Source of the DNA: Cylicocyclus nassatus
Lineage: Eukaryota; Nematoda; Chromadorea; Rhabditida; Strongylidae
DNA: 64,000 nucleotides
Assembly (NCBI GenBank): GCA_958299035.1
Contig: CATQJL010000326.1
Span: forward strand, 3,362,232 to 3,426,231
Direction: 5' to 3'
The position numbers were made by a program, and so were the translations under genes. The notes under the pieces are model-generated. The model was not told where the DNA came from. It searched no databases and worked only from the letters and a program-made list of their open reading frames with translations. Shown here in pieces: positions 1 to 11,540 of this stretch (position 1 is the first letter of the stretch; the number at the start of each line of letters is the position of its first letter).

Positions 1-1055
1 AATTTTTTATGGGTGAGTTTTTACAGTGCGCACTGATTCCCATGCTTGCAGTCTGCTGATTTGGGAATTACATAAAAACATTTGATAGATTTATTTTCGA
101 CATGTTTTTTCCTTTCTGTTCTTTTTCTTAATGATCCTACTTCGAAAAACTTGGTCAAAAACAGCTAGTCACCTCTGAAAGCACTGACATTGTTTACAAC
201 CCGCTTCTATCGTTTCAACGATGGTGTAGTGCTTTTTTTTCTAAATGGGGGTCTGAGGTTTTTTGCTTCCCACAAAAAAAACCATAAGCACAATAATCTT
301 GCAGACGAAGTCTATCTTCTTGTAAGTTTTCGGAAGGCGAGACCCGTCTTTGAATTTGCAAATTAAATTCATCACTCTTGAACTATATAAGGGGCCAAAG
401 CATTCTTCGCACTCGCGTTGCAGATTGAAGGTGATCTCGCAGTATTGCGTCCGCAGTAAAATATGTTTTTGATATGATTTTGTTTCTACTTCCGCCAGCA
501 CGAATATTACGATAAAATCAGTCGGTAAGTGGAAGTCAAGCAGAAAATGTCAAGAGGAGAATAGTTTCGCAATGCCTGTAAAGGTTTTGTGAAAGGCGAA
601 GGAAAACTCTGAAAAATGTCTCCCGAAAATTGAGAACGAACTAACACAGCCTAATTCAAATAAATTTGACAGCTTTTACCTAGTGTATCATGGGCCATGT
701 ATAAAGTAGTATAGTGGTACCCTTTGCTTCAACCAGATCGGCGGCTGAAAGGCGGGGCTCCGTGACCTAATTAAGGCTAGAAAATGCCCAGAGAGCATGC
801 ACGCAAGAGAGGCGCAGGCTGCGTCGCGGACGCGCGCAGTGCCTCATAGGTCATGAAGCCCCGCCTTCCAGCGGCCGATTTGGTTTATGCGAAGGATACA
901 TAGCATAGTGCACTTACGGTAGCGGAACACTTGCTCTAAAAATGGCTATAAAACGCATACAAATTGTGCGCTACCGCTAATTCTCATGCAGAGGTGTGGT
1001 TTTTATCGCTATTAATATCATCGTTCAAAAATAGAGATCTATAAAGCGTTTCTAG
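1..1055. other. No confident gene; upstream of or intron before AMPK gamma copy 1
   Basis: No exon matching the expected 81-nt AMPK linker exon was found here. The first 12 bases followed by GTGAGT could be the end of an exon, but too little is visible to say. The only clear element is the GC-rich palindromic MITE at 731-885. Confidence 0.4.
731..885 (+). repeat. GC-rich palindromic MITE, copy 1
   Basis: Terminal inverted repeats run inward from AACCAGATCGGCGGCTGAAA on the left and, read on the other strand, AACCAAATCGGCCGCTGGAA on the right. The core holds GTGACCTAATTAAGGCTAG, a CAGAGAGCA motif and a CG-rich stretch. The same arrangement recurs at 20652-20775 and 37977-38087, all in the same orientation. 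GC content is far above the surrounding sequence. Confidence 0.8.
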
Positions 1056-2363
1056 GTTTTTCCTGATACTCCATTAACCGACTGCCTTGATATCCTCTTG
1101 AACAAAGGTGTGTCAGGTGTTCCTGTTGTTGAGCGAGACACATTCAAGTAAGTTATTCTCACATTTTCAAATTTTCAGAGTTTGATAAGTAGCACCTCAT
1201 TTTGTCGCAATGAGTCTAACAACTTTTCAGAGTCGTCGACATGTATTCTCGGTTTGACGCCGTTGGCATCGCTCTGGAAGAGAAAGCGAACAGCTTGGAA
1301 GTCACCGTCCAAGAAGCACTAAAATTCAAAAATCTTGGAAGAGTGTGTTTATTTTTCTGACCATGGAAAAGGGTGATCAAGTGAAGTCAACTCAAATAAT
1401 AACATTTCAGAACGAAAACGACCGAGTAGTTTCTGTGCGGGATACGGACACGCTATGGAAAGCCATAACAGTTTTAGTAGAGCGAAATGTCCATCGTCTC
1501 TGCGCCGTCAATGAAAATGGCGCTATTGAGGTAGGTTTATGATAATAAAAAACTCGTCTTTTTTATTATCATAAAGATCTTTTTTTTACGAAAACAGAAA
1601 TTCCACTTTAATTTCGGCATCTAGATTTCATATGATTTTTCACACTCTAAAACCTATCAAATTTATTGTGCTCATCTAAAGACATTTCTTGAGGCTTTTG
1701 CTTCTTATTTTCTTTCAAAAACCGTCGATTGTCACAGCAATGAGAATACCACAAGATTTCCTTTCGTTCAAATCCTATCTGTGGTCTAAAGCATTAAATA
1801 TCGCTAGTAATAAACTTGCTCTTCTCTCACTGAGCTATTCGTGTTCCTAAGTCTCAATCAATGTGGATATAATTCCGCTTCACATAAAGGCAGAATAATA
1901 TTGCAAAAATGCTACTATCACCTTCGACCATTTCTACATCGAGCTTCAAGAAATTTTATATCATTTCTATGTGGAAAACCTGCCAAAGATCAACTCTGAG
2001 CATGATAAATCTGTGTAATTGTATTCTCTACTTTTTCCCGCCAAAGTTGGAAGCGTGGCATCTGTGTTTAGGGAATAATCTCATTGTCTGATGTGATAAA
2101 CCATATGGTGGTCAAGCCGGGTGCAAATCTGAAGCCCATAAAAGTACCTCGACGACATTATTCGCATCACCCATTTGAATTCAATGATAAGGTGAGAGAA
2201 AACAAGCTACAAATTTTTTTTACCCTAGACGAATGTTGTTTGAAATTCTTCTATACGTCAATTACAGGAACTGCGGCATCGTCTTCATGACAGTGCTACA
2301 TTGTTAGAAGATACAGCTACTGGAAAACTTCGAAAAGGACTTAGTGACATGAGTATACGTTGA
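1056..2363 (+). CDS. AMPK gamma subunit, 3' half only (CBS3-CBS4), upstream tandem copy
   Basis: Five exons join in phase: 1056-1147, 1231-1342, 1411-1530, 2072-2191, 2268-2363 (179 codons plus TGA). The product matches the second Bateman module of the AMP-activated kinase gamma subunit, the nucleotide-sensing regulatory subunit of AMPK. Visible motifs are SGVPVVER and VVDMYSRFDAVGIA (CBS3), then NVHRLCAVNENG and GIISLSDV (CBS4), with the His-Arg pair and SLSD aspartate of the AMP site kept. Exon lengths 92, 112, 120, 120 and 96 mirror exons 7-11 of the downstream copy (92, 112, 120, 117, 93), so the two are tandem duplicates. The linker exon and CBS1-CBS2 were not found between 1 and 1055; either they lie left of the window behind a long intron, or this copy is 5'-truncated. 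The reading frame is intact with no internal stop. Confidence 0.85.
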
Positions 2364-5300
2364 TTATAAGACAGACCTCATAGGAAATGATTTTATTGCT
2401 TTCTAAAAAGATTGATCTGCAATCCCAACGAGTGATTCGATACAGCTAGAATCTGACCTCCTCGTTTACTCGATTAGGCTTCTCAAACTGCTCATATGTC
2501 GCCCTATCTGAACTTTCAATTTGATCCCTTTTTGGATGTGCGATTTTTTTGTTCTTAAGCCATCCTATGTGCCAAGATATAGATCTTTACAACTCTGCAA
2601 ATATGATGATGTACAGCCTTATTACTCTTTCACACATAGGAACAACTAATAGAGTACAACTGAAGTTACAATGATGATTTGTTTATGTCTGTTATTTAAA
2701 CTGCTGAAAATTCAACGAAAATGACCAAACCTCTTTTATGTGGTGTATATTGTTGAATATCATCTCATCTTGCTTACAAATGAAGATTTGTGATGTATTA
2801 GTTTACTTTTGATCCCTGCTTTTTATTACTGTAAGCGTGGACTGAGGTTTTAACTGCAAAAGGCAGATTGAATCTCTTGGACCAGTTTTGATTCAAATAC
2901 TGCAGTCCTCCGACGTCCGCTCACTGATTTCCGATAGAATTATTGGACTGCATGCCAAATGGGGTTAGAGGACGTTATGATGTTAAATGGCTCTGCCTGC
3001 ATGGACAACTGGTACACTCTTCATGGTGTTGACATGCATTGTTTGTGGAAAACGTTACAGCGGTGGTTACTCCATTGAGCCTGTGGGACCAGTGCTGATT
3101 CCATCTGATGAAATTCAACCCGACTCTTCTAGGTTTGGAAACTGTAAATGTTTGCCTCTGCCTTTTCAGCACTTCTGTACTACCAGTACCCAATTTACGG
3201 ATGATGCCATTATCCCGACAGAGAAATGAATATCGCCATCACTCTCTTGGCAAACCTCTTTTGTAATGTATGTTATAGAAAGTGGTAAAAAGGCAGTTGA
3301 CCGAGCCTCCATTCCCACAGTTTGTACTCTGTCCTATAATAACCCTTGTAAAGAAAATTTTTCTCAGGCATTGCCTTAGCTACCGTAATACTGTAAGAAG
3401 GCGCTACAGTAAGACACGACTGCTGACCAGCAAGTCCATCATGTATAGGTCCCGATAGTCACGACAAACACTTGTTTTTTACGTCGTACATATGCCTATT
3501 TCTGTTTTCTGAAAGTGCTGAGTTTGGTTTGTTATCAACGAGCAACGTGTGAACTGACTTGCAGATCAAGGGTCATCTAATCTCCTGTTTTAATCCTCAA
3601 AAGGTTTGTAGCGAATTGTTCATGACTGACCTTCTGCCAGAGTTCTGCTGTCTCATATTTTGATAGCAAAGTACTGAATAAATCTTCGAAGTCGTCTGGA
3701 AAAGAATGTTTGCTAGCTATCTTACTGCCAAATCCAACTCTTCGAACCAGGAATGTATTAAGAAATTGTTCGTAACAATCCCCCCCCCCCTCCCCTCCCT
3801 CCCCTATCTTAGAAGGGAGTCGCAGATTTTTGAAAGTGATCTATGTGAGTTACAAAATTGCGCAAGTGACTTACTATTTTGAGATGTTCTGAGGAGTCGA
3901 GTCGGCTTTGAGAGAAAATTCTTACTTCAGGAATTAATGTAATTATTCTCACAAGATTCCACGGTTGTAAACCAACTGGAATTTCAGGAAACATCCCAAA
4001 AGATCTCTCGGAGGGTTTGAGGAACGGATCACTAGGGAAGCTTGACATTTTTCCAGTTATTTTTCTTTTCCTCTAAGCGGAAAAATAGCACAGTATACGC
4101 AAATATTAGGGGATCTTGACTTTCTATTTTCGGAATTCGAACTACCATCTTATCTCGAGTAAAATATATAACATATATAATAAGTCTACATATGGTGTTC
4201 TGGTGGTGGTTTATGGTGTTCTGCCACACCTGATAATTGACAATTTATAGCCTGAATTAGTCTCTTATTTTGTGTTAGAGGCAGTCTAGCAATAATCATC
4301 CACTTTGGTGTCGACTTCACTTAGTTCTTCAAACTTAACTGAGCTAAATCGATCGTTTGTTACTGAAAAATATACTCGCTCCCTCTTTTCAAAGACACAT
4401 CGTTGTTGAAATCATGTCTATTCACTGCGAGGCACTGCATTGCGCAACACATGGATTTGAGTTTTGTTGACGGTCCCTAGTACTTGCGTACTGGCGACAG
4501 CTGAACTTGCTACACTTATGAAAACAGCCTCAGAAGCTAAAAGGAGGTAGGAGCTCAAGAATCTCCTCTGTCGCTTGAAGGGGGTGTAGTGTTTCGTGGT
4601 ACTCTCTCTTCCTGTGCTACTGTTGTTTGCCAAGCGTGGCAATTCCACATGATCTGTTTTTCTTTTTTTTTGCTGGGGTATACGATTCTTTGTTAGGTAA
4701 GGGCTCCATTTCTACAGTGTGTATCTAACTGCTGTGTGAAATTTTTGTGTCACATAACATCCAAACATCCCAGCAGTTATTCGCAGCTACTGTTCGTTGT
4801 ATCTATAGTTACATAATAGGCCATTTCATATCTCAGCGTGTGCATATGCACACAATATCCGTTTTGTGCTGCCATCTATAAGGACGAACTTCTTCCTGCT
4901 GATTTTTGAGCGTCTCTCTCATACATTTTGTTTCATGTATCAAGGGAAGCCTTTAGCGAAGAAAAGGCGAATACGTCCAGATTGGTTACGCGCAACATGG
5001 ACGGTGTATGCATTGACACACATCCAGATAATGAAATGACTGAACTATAGCTACCTTAGGAGCATTTCATAATTGCTTTCTCGAAAACTGCACATGTAGA
5101 GGCAAAACGAAAATTTACTAGATAAGGAAAAGAAAGGAAGATTTCTTCGTTCCCTTTTACTGAACTGCGTTTAGTAAGGAATATATTTCTTGACCTTTTA
5201 GATAATTAAAGTTCCTTGCTGCATAATATGTGTACTCATGCTCATTGGTCGTCAATTATCACTACACTAGCTTTCATCATATGCTAAAGGTCTTAGGAAA

Positions 5301-5860
5301 AAATCGGTAAACAACTGGGTATTTCGACATTACACCGGAGAGGGGCAAGGTTCTACGAAACTCGCGAATCCTTTCGAGTGTCTGTTGCTCATAGCATTAT
5401 TCATATTATATGTATCTTCCATCACAGGCTTTGGATTGGAGAGAATATAGTGATTTCTTTCTAAAACCAAAACACTAATCAGTTAGCATCAAATCTGTCG
5501 TCAATCTGTCGCGTTTTGTGTAAGGTACACATTTGTGTGAGGGATTAGGAGGGAATCTCGAATGTTTTCGCAACTGCTTTTTGGCTTCGTCATCATTGAG
5601 CGGTTTGCCTTTGCGTCTATGACCAGTTTACTTAATCCGAATATTTATTGCTAGATTCAGCTTTATACATAAGAATATTCTGCCTAAGTGTCGAAGATCA
5701 TATTAACCGCTGCATCGCTGATCATCAGACTAACTGTTCAAAACTAGTTGCTCAAAATGATAGCTCCAAGTTCTGCGTGGCTTGAGTTCTCCAATCTAAA
5801 CCCAGTGGTGAGTGCTTATTTTTACTTCTCTTTTCTTCTTATTTTTGGCTTTTTCAATAG
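2364..5860. other. 3.5-kb intergenic region between the AMPK gamma copies
   Basis: No convincing gene is visible. An 80-codon open frame at 2987-3229 (+) has codon-like texture and is followed by possible splice sites, but no family is recognised. An 11-C run starts at 3780 and grades into a C/T-rich stretch. Confidence 0.4.
5851..5860 (+). promoter_or_regulatory. Likely trans-splice (spliced leader) acceptor of AMPK gamma copy 2
   Basis: A TTTTTCAATAG acceptor lies 20 nt before the ATG at 5881. Any in-frame extension upstream through this acceptor meets a TAG at 5869-5871, so the mRNA probably begins here after spliced-leader addition. This is inferred from sequence; no leader RNA gene is in the window. 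Confidence 0.5.
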
Positions 5861-5880
5861 CTCGTATGTAGGAAAAAGGA

Positions 5881-8181
5881 ATGCCGGAGCGAGATTTGTT
5901 GGCTCGTCTTCTGATGTCGAATTCGTGCTATGAAGCCATGCCCTCATCTGGACGAGTAATCATATTTGATGTAGACCTGACAATGTGGCGCGCCTTCGTG
6001 GCCCTTATCACAAGCGGTATGTGATAAAACTATGAACAAGCGCTTAGCTTGATGCTATAGTTGTGTTTACTTTGGATTTGACGTCATACAAGGTATTTAT
6101 GTGATGCACATGCTTAAAGGCAGCTTTTGGGCAGATTATCAACATCTGTCGGTTTCCTTTTTTGGGACTTTCTAGGAGTGCTGAGTCCGAACTGTGATTG
6201 GAACTTCCAGAAGTGCCAAAAGTTGGAAAATGATTAGGAGTGTCGCAGTCAATCACTCAGAAGTTCAGGTGGAGCGGTGTGTACCTATTTGAATGGCGAA
6301 CAAATGATTGGGTGCAATATTTCTAACCATTCGGCATTTCTCACTTTCAAGAGTGAACAAATATTGATAAATTCGGGTTTACATACCGTCCGAAAGCAGC
6401 ATTTTTTCAACTTCAAAACTTTGGGGAAGTTTCACTATAAGTTACCCTTTCCAGAATCTCGCCATGTACTTTTGAGTGATAGAAGTCAAGGCGGTGAGAT
6501 CATTGGTATTTTGTCAGTGACCGATTTCATACGAGTAATTCTGAAAATATTTCGGTGAGATAACCATTCATTCTTTTCATTCTATGTCTTTATATTTCAT
6601 TTTATTTTTAGTGCTTACTTTTGCTCCATGTATATGTTTAGGGATCAAAGCTTCTCCCACTATCACAGATTTGATGCCTTCAGTTTGATAACCATTAGAG
6701 AATTCCGAGGTAAGTTGTATCTTGTAATTTCTTTTTCATATTCGCTGCTTTAGAGATCGCTTTCAAAGCTGGGAAGTTGAGAAGCTTGGTGTCCATTAGT
6801 GCCACAGACAAGTAGGGAACAGTTAAACCACGTCGTTAGAGAGAATTATCTCATGAATTTAGTCTTTTGGATGCTGTGCGCACTCTATCGTCTCACCATG
6901 TCCACCGTATTCCTGTATTCGATCCAGACACTGGAAATCCAATACATCTACTCACTCATAGGCGCATCCTGAAGTTCATGTGGACTTTTGTGAGTTTTGG
7001 GTTCTTTTCTTCGAAAGATTCAGCAGGAGAAAGCCGAAACTCTTTTTAGGGTCAAACACTCTTCCCTCCTGACTATCAAGTTCGTACACCTAAGGAGCTC
7101 AATATTGGTACCTGGTCAAACATCCGCTATGTATGTCTTTCTATCATCCATTGCTTGTTTCGATGAATGTATTTCCTCTGTTTCAGGTCTATCCTGAGAC
7201 AAGACTCATTGAGTGTTTGGACCTTCTTCTTGACCACAATATCTCGGGTATACCTGTCGTAGAACGCAGTACACAAAAGTGAATATTGATATGCTCATCT
7301 TTCTCGTGTTCGTATCATCTTTTGCAGAGTTGTAGATGTTTACTCACGATTTGATGCTATAGGAATTGCCTTACATGATGAAGAATTCACTGGGGACACT
7401 ACCGTCAAGGAGGCTCTTGATTTCAAACACATATGCGAGGTTGGTGTGCTAGCAGTAATATTTCGTAGGTTTGTAGTCTTGAGAAAGTTTTGTTGCTTGT
7501 CATATGCCTAGTTTGTCTCAAGCTTTGGCCTTGTTCACATTTTACGAAACCATGCTGTAAACAGAAAACCTGCCACGATACATATCGTCACATAAATTCT
7601 GTGTACGGGTCAAACACATTTTTGATATAGGCATTGACCCGTTACGGTTTTATAAGCACCATCCTAGAGGTAACTGAAGCATTCTCTTCCGCATTATGGT
7701 AGCTTGCTTGAATTTTGCTACATAATTATCTCCCAAAAACCCGTTTAGGGCGGACGTGAGCGTGTCGTTTCAGTCAGAGAAACGGATCCATTTTTGTTCG
7801 TTCTTTCAACTCTGGTCGATCACAACGTACATCGAGTGTGTGTACTTGACGAGAACAAGGCTTTGTTGGTATGATTTAACTCAGATAGCTTCTGTTTTGA
7901 AGCAAGCTTGGAAATATTTGAGGGAGTAATTTCGCTTTCGGATGTGATGGACGCCGTAGTTGTGCAACCTGCGAAGTCTTTGCGCGCTCCTACTGCTTTG
8001 AGACATGTTTCGCAAGAGTCGTTCGACCTTTCCAATATGGTGAGCTTTTTTCTTTCGCGCTACTGCAGAGTTTGATTTTACAGTTCAGGAACTATATATG
8101 CGCTCACTTTATGAGAGTGGAGAAGAGCTGGACGAGCTTTCCAGGACCTACGCAACTGACCAACAGCTTATGACTAGTTGA
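5881..8181 (+). CDS. AMP-activated protein kinase gamma subunit, complete
   Basis: Eleven exons join in phase: 5881-6016, 6455-6554, 6642-6709, 6754-6811, 6863-6989, 7050-7130, 7187-7278, 7328-7439, 7749-7868, 7923-8039, 8089-8181. The product has 367 aa, close to vertebrate gamma1 and without the long N-terminal extension of gamma2/3. All four CBS motifs are present: GILSVTDF (CBS1), HHVHRIPVFD with LLTHRRIL (CBS2), SGIPVVER with VVDVYSRFDAI (CBS3), NVHRVCVLDEN with GVISLSDV (CBS4). The conserved CBS1 arginine and the His-Arg pairs of CBS2 and CBS4 are kept, but the arginine expected near the start of CBS3 aligns with Tyr (after NIRYV). It should act in the cytoplasm as the AMP/ATP-sensing subunit of AMPK. 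The start is the first ATG after a strong acceptor at 5860. In C. elegans this family is called aakg and is expanded; the orthologue cannot be decided here. Confidence 0.93.
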
Positions 8182-9815
8182 TATTATCATCATTGAATTC
8201 AACTAGATTAGGTTAGCGCAATCAATGTAAATTTGCTTTACTCTTGATCTTTTATAAGGTTTTTCAGTGTGCGATTGTTCTATGCTTTTCGCAGCTTTCT
8301 TCGATCTTTTGCATCTCACGCATCCCCTCTTGTATCAAATCCAATATATTTTGTTATACTCATACCTCTGTGGATTTCTAATGTGGACAAGGCTAATTTT
8401 GACTGTGACGTAAGCAGCTATACGGTTACGGGATCGCTGGTGCATAAGCATTCACATTCGTAATATACTGGCATCATTCTGATACTTTTCGAGAACTCTC
8501 TGGTCTGCTGTGTAAGACCATAAAAATTGTTTGAGAGTGGGAATGGGTTCCTAGCTGTACATATGTACTCTGATTCCTTTGTAAAAACGGATAGAATTTT
8601 GATGGTGACTACTAAGATTTTTAGTCCTCTGACTTAGTAGTAAGTTTCAGGGTCTGACGCCGATATGCTGTGTATTGTTTCAAGAAATTAAGTCATCATA
8701 GTCATAGTTTTTAGATCTTGTAATTTTTAGTAATAAATGGTAATTATAGCTTTGCTATAACCTAATAATTGTTGGGCATAGCGTTCTTAAAAGATAGACT
8801 CGAATCTATTGACAGCTTTACACATATGCCATATAAATTTTGTATTATCTCTGTTTGAGCTTTTCTTCTTCAGTCTGTATTTTATTTCCTTTTTTTTGCA
8901 CATCAAAACCTTGTGAATTTCGCTTTCGATATGTATTCTGATGTGCTAACTTGTCTGTCATTCTTTGTTATGTCGTGAATCATTCAATGAAGTTGTTGCT
9001 TGGGATCATCAATTGTACAAAATTTGATATCATCAGACTCAGGTCAAGCGAACGGTGCTAGTGTAAAGGCTACGATTTTTAGATCACGAAGCACTCGAAG
9101 AATTATTAGAATAGACTTATTATCGTTCAAATGAAACAATGTTTTAGACACAAAGTGTACACGTCATGATGGTCAATAAGTCTTGCGAAAATGCTAAAGA
9201 TTCACCTAAAAACATCTCCAAGCATATCATATTATAGTTTTGGAACCTACGAAAGTTGCTCCATTTAGTTATGCATATTGAGATTTCTTCGTAACAAAAT
9301 CGATCGAGTCCGGAATCCGAATACCGCAACTATCAGTAGAAACATCAAGTCACCACGAATATCTCGCCATTGAAAAGAGTAAACCGTAAAACCATAATCA
9401 GCAACCAAAGTAGATAGAATTTCTGGACCTTGTAGCATTTTTAGAAATTGAGAATCAAAAATTCACGCTTTGAGAGTTTCTCTTGGTCAGCTTGTATCGT
9501 CTTGATATGCCAGTATGGATGTTCGTTTCAAGCACTATCAAGCGCAAGGTTTGTTTCTAAGTTATGGTAGATTGATCAAATTGTTCTAGAGCAAAAATAC
9601 ATGCGACCTTTTAAAATTTGGGTGCAACATTTATGGACCAAGCAAATATCCCGCACTCCGTTGGCCGATTTTTCAGAAAGTTCAGCTCAACCTGTATTCA
9701 TTCAAACTTCTTTACCACCTATCTGATGTAACAAGCTCTAGCTCTTTTTTTATCACGGATTGCTCACTGTTCGCGAGCCATGATCGTATCAGCGAGTAAA
9801 GATCAACGCGGCTGA
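8182..9815. other. Intergenic region, nothing recognised
   Basis: AT-rich sequence between the AMPK gamma and saposin-like genes. Open frames are short and lack splice structure. An AATAAA-like signal lies near 8731. Confidence 0.5.
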
Positions 9816-9819
9816 GCGC

Positions 9820-9826
9820 TGATAAG
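9820..9826 (+). promoter_or_regulatory. Candidate GATA site (TGATAAG) upstream of the saposin-like gene
   Basis: TGATAAG sits about 44 nt before the ATG, followed by an AT-rich CATATAAG stretch. In C. elegans, extended TGATAA sites bound by ELT-2 drive intestinal genes, many encoding secreted saposin-like proteins. Function here is inferred only from position and family. Confidence 0.4.
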
Positions 9827-9869
9827 AATTCATATAAGATCTTGCAAATTTTGATCACACGGGTTCACG

Positions 9870-11334
9870 ATGAAGCTCGCCATTCTTTTTGGTAGGGTTT
9901 GTTGAAATTGCTCATCTGTCGTTTGCCTTGAAAAAATTATATTATTTTAGCAGTTTTATGTGGCCTTGTACTTTCTATGCCCAAAGCATCGAAACGTGGC
10001 ATTGATGAGTGCGGTGCCAAAGACATTAAACGATACATATTCCTTGCCACTGGAAATGGTAAGTTACTCAGCTTCTCTTGACTTCCTCACATAAACTATA
10101 ATATGGAGTGTTTTTCTCGAGTATGACGTTTACCCTTGTAGTTCACGGGAAATTTGAGGCTCTCGCTGCAAAAATTGTTCATAAGACCAAGTCAAAGGTG
10201 TACCACCTTTTTCTCATATATTTTGTTCTTGACTCGCTTCTTTCTATCATATCATCAGAAAAACATGTACGCTTATCATCAGATAAATAAGGTAGTAGTA
10301 ATACGTGGTTTTACAATCTTATCTTCGTGTAGAAAGTTAATATTGCTTTTTTCCAGACAAGATGGATATTGTCTGCGAAATGTGCTTGGATTTAGTCCTT
10401 ATTGCCGAAACCTACGCCGAATGTGAAGAAGTACGTATTTGTGCTTTATATACAAGTACACTCAATATATTGAGTTAATTTATATAGGAACAAGTGGCCG
10501 AAATTTTGGAGAAGAAGTGCGACAAAGACTTTAGCTCGGCAGCTACTGATAAACTCTGCCGTAGTATGGTTAAGCAAATCGCTCATGTGAGTTCTAGGGT
10601 TAAAGAATTTTTTTTTTTGAGCAGAAAGGTGCTTACTGGTTTTTTCAATTTATGAACTCATTGTAGCGATAGTAGAAGAAAAATCTGCTTTGCCGGTTAG
10701 ATAAGATAATAGCTGCACATGCGCAATTATGGAGATAGCTCACAATCGGAATCAAAGTTCTCTGATTGATTAACCCATTGACGACGACGCCTTAGTTTTG
10801 CATGGCGGCGCTGTGGGACGACGCGATTTCTGATTATTTACCAAATGTAAAGTTGTTTTGTAAACAACTACAGTCATCTTCTTGGACGACAAAGTCTACA
10901 GGTTCCAAGACTGCAAAAAAATGGAAAAATTCTGAACTGTGGAAAAAGACTAGACCTGGAAAGGATATGATTTCGCAAGGGGTGTGGGCCACTGGTGGTC
11001 CACATCGTCTCTGGTTGAAAAGCGCGTGGGCCACCGTTGGTCTACACCTTCCCTGGTGGCAAAAAGTGCGTGAGCCACCGATGGTCTACATCGTCGTCAA
11101 TGGGTTAAGAAATCACAAAATTGATGTTTTGAGATGTGATTAAAACAGTTAAGAATATCTTCAATTTTTTCCAGCTTATACCTTCGAAATTTGCCAAGCG
11201 TCTCGCATATGTGTTCATAACCCTTTTATAATTGACTTCCATTTTTTCAGGAAGTTATCACGGATACAGAGCAAGATCCGACCAAAACCTGTTATAAGGT
11301 CATCCACAAACAATGCACCTACAGTGCAATTTGA
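9870..11334 (+). CDS. Secreted saposin-like protein (SapB domain)
   Basis: Five exons join in phase: 9870-9891, 9951-10058, 10357-10430, 10488-10586, 11251-11334, giving 128 aa. A signal peptide (MKLAILFAVLCGLVLS) is followed by a short pro-region with basic residues (SKR) and one SapB domain. The domain cysteines at residues 50, 53, 79, 92, 115 and 123 follow the C-x2-C ... C ... C ... C ... C saposin spacing, with an extra Cys at 66 and an enlarged last interval (seven residues rather than the usual five). Saposin-like proteins bind or disrupt lipid membranes; nematode members are often gut-expressed digestive or antimicrobial effectors. The last intron (664 bp) is swollen by a MITE at 10774-11104. 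A possible 36-nt in-phase micro-exon near 11175 was left out because domain spacing is normal without it. The gene converges on the ADAM gene 206 bp away. Confidence 0.88.
10774..11104. mobile_element. piggyBac-like MITE (TTAA target site) in saposin gene intron
   Basis: The 331-bp insert is bounded by perfect inverted ends CCCATTGACGACGA and TCGTCGTCAATGGG and flanked on both sides by TTAA (10770-10773 and 11105-11108). TTAA duplication and CCC termini are hallmarks of piggyBac elements. Inside are three degenerate tandem units of about 42 bp containing TGGGCCAC-GGTGGTC. No transposase is encoded. Confidence 0.85.
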
Positions 11335-11348
11335 ACAACATTTAAGAA

Positions 11349-11354
11349 AATAAA
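11349..11354 (+). terminator. Polyadenylation signal AATAAA of the saposin-like gene
   Basis: AATAAA begins 15 nt after the stop codon, a typical nematode spacing for a very short 3' UTR. Confidence 0.6.
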
Positions 11355-11540
11355 TAATACAGCATCAGTTTGTTCATATTTACATACACAATGACACGTA
11401 AAGCAACACGTAAGTAATGGAAGGAAGTAATCGTACGAGATCAACGGAAAAGGACAGAAAAACGCTACTATTGCGTAGTGCTTCAAATACTTGAGGCTAG
11501 TATATTCCTAATCCATTAGTAGCCTAGTGATTTTGTACTA

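Noticed and set aside
1741..1790. tRNA-like TTCAAATCC motif in an AMPK gamma intron
   Set aside because: No cloverleaf could be drawn around it.
2975..3229. Coding frames on both strands in the AMPK gamma intergenic region
   Set aside because: Frames overlap on opposite strands and neither matches a family; only noted in the region entry.
11175..11211. Extra 36-nt in-phase micro-exon in the saposin-like gene
   Set aside because: The cysteine spacing is normal without it, and it would lengthen the last helix unusually.
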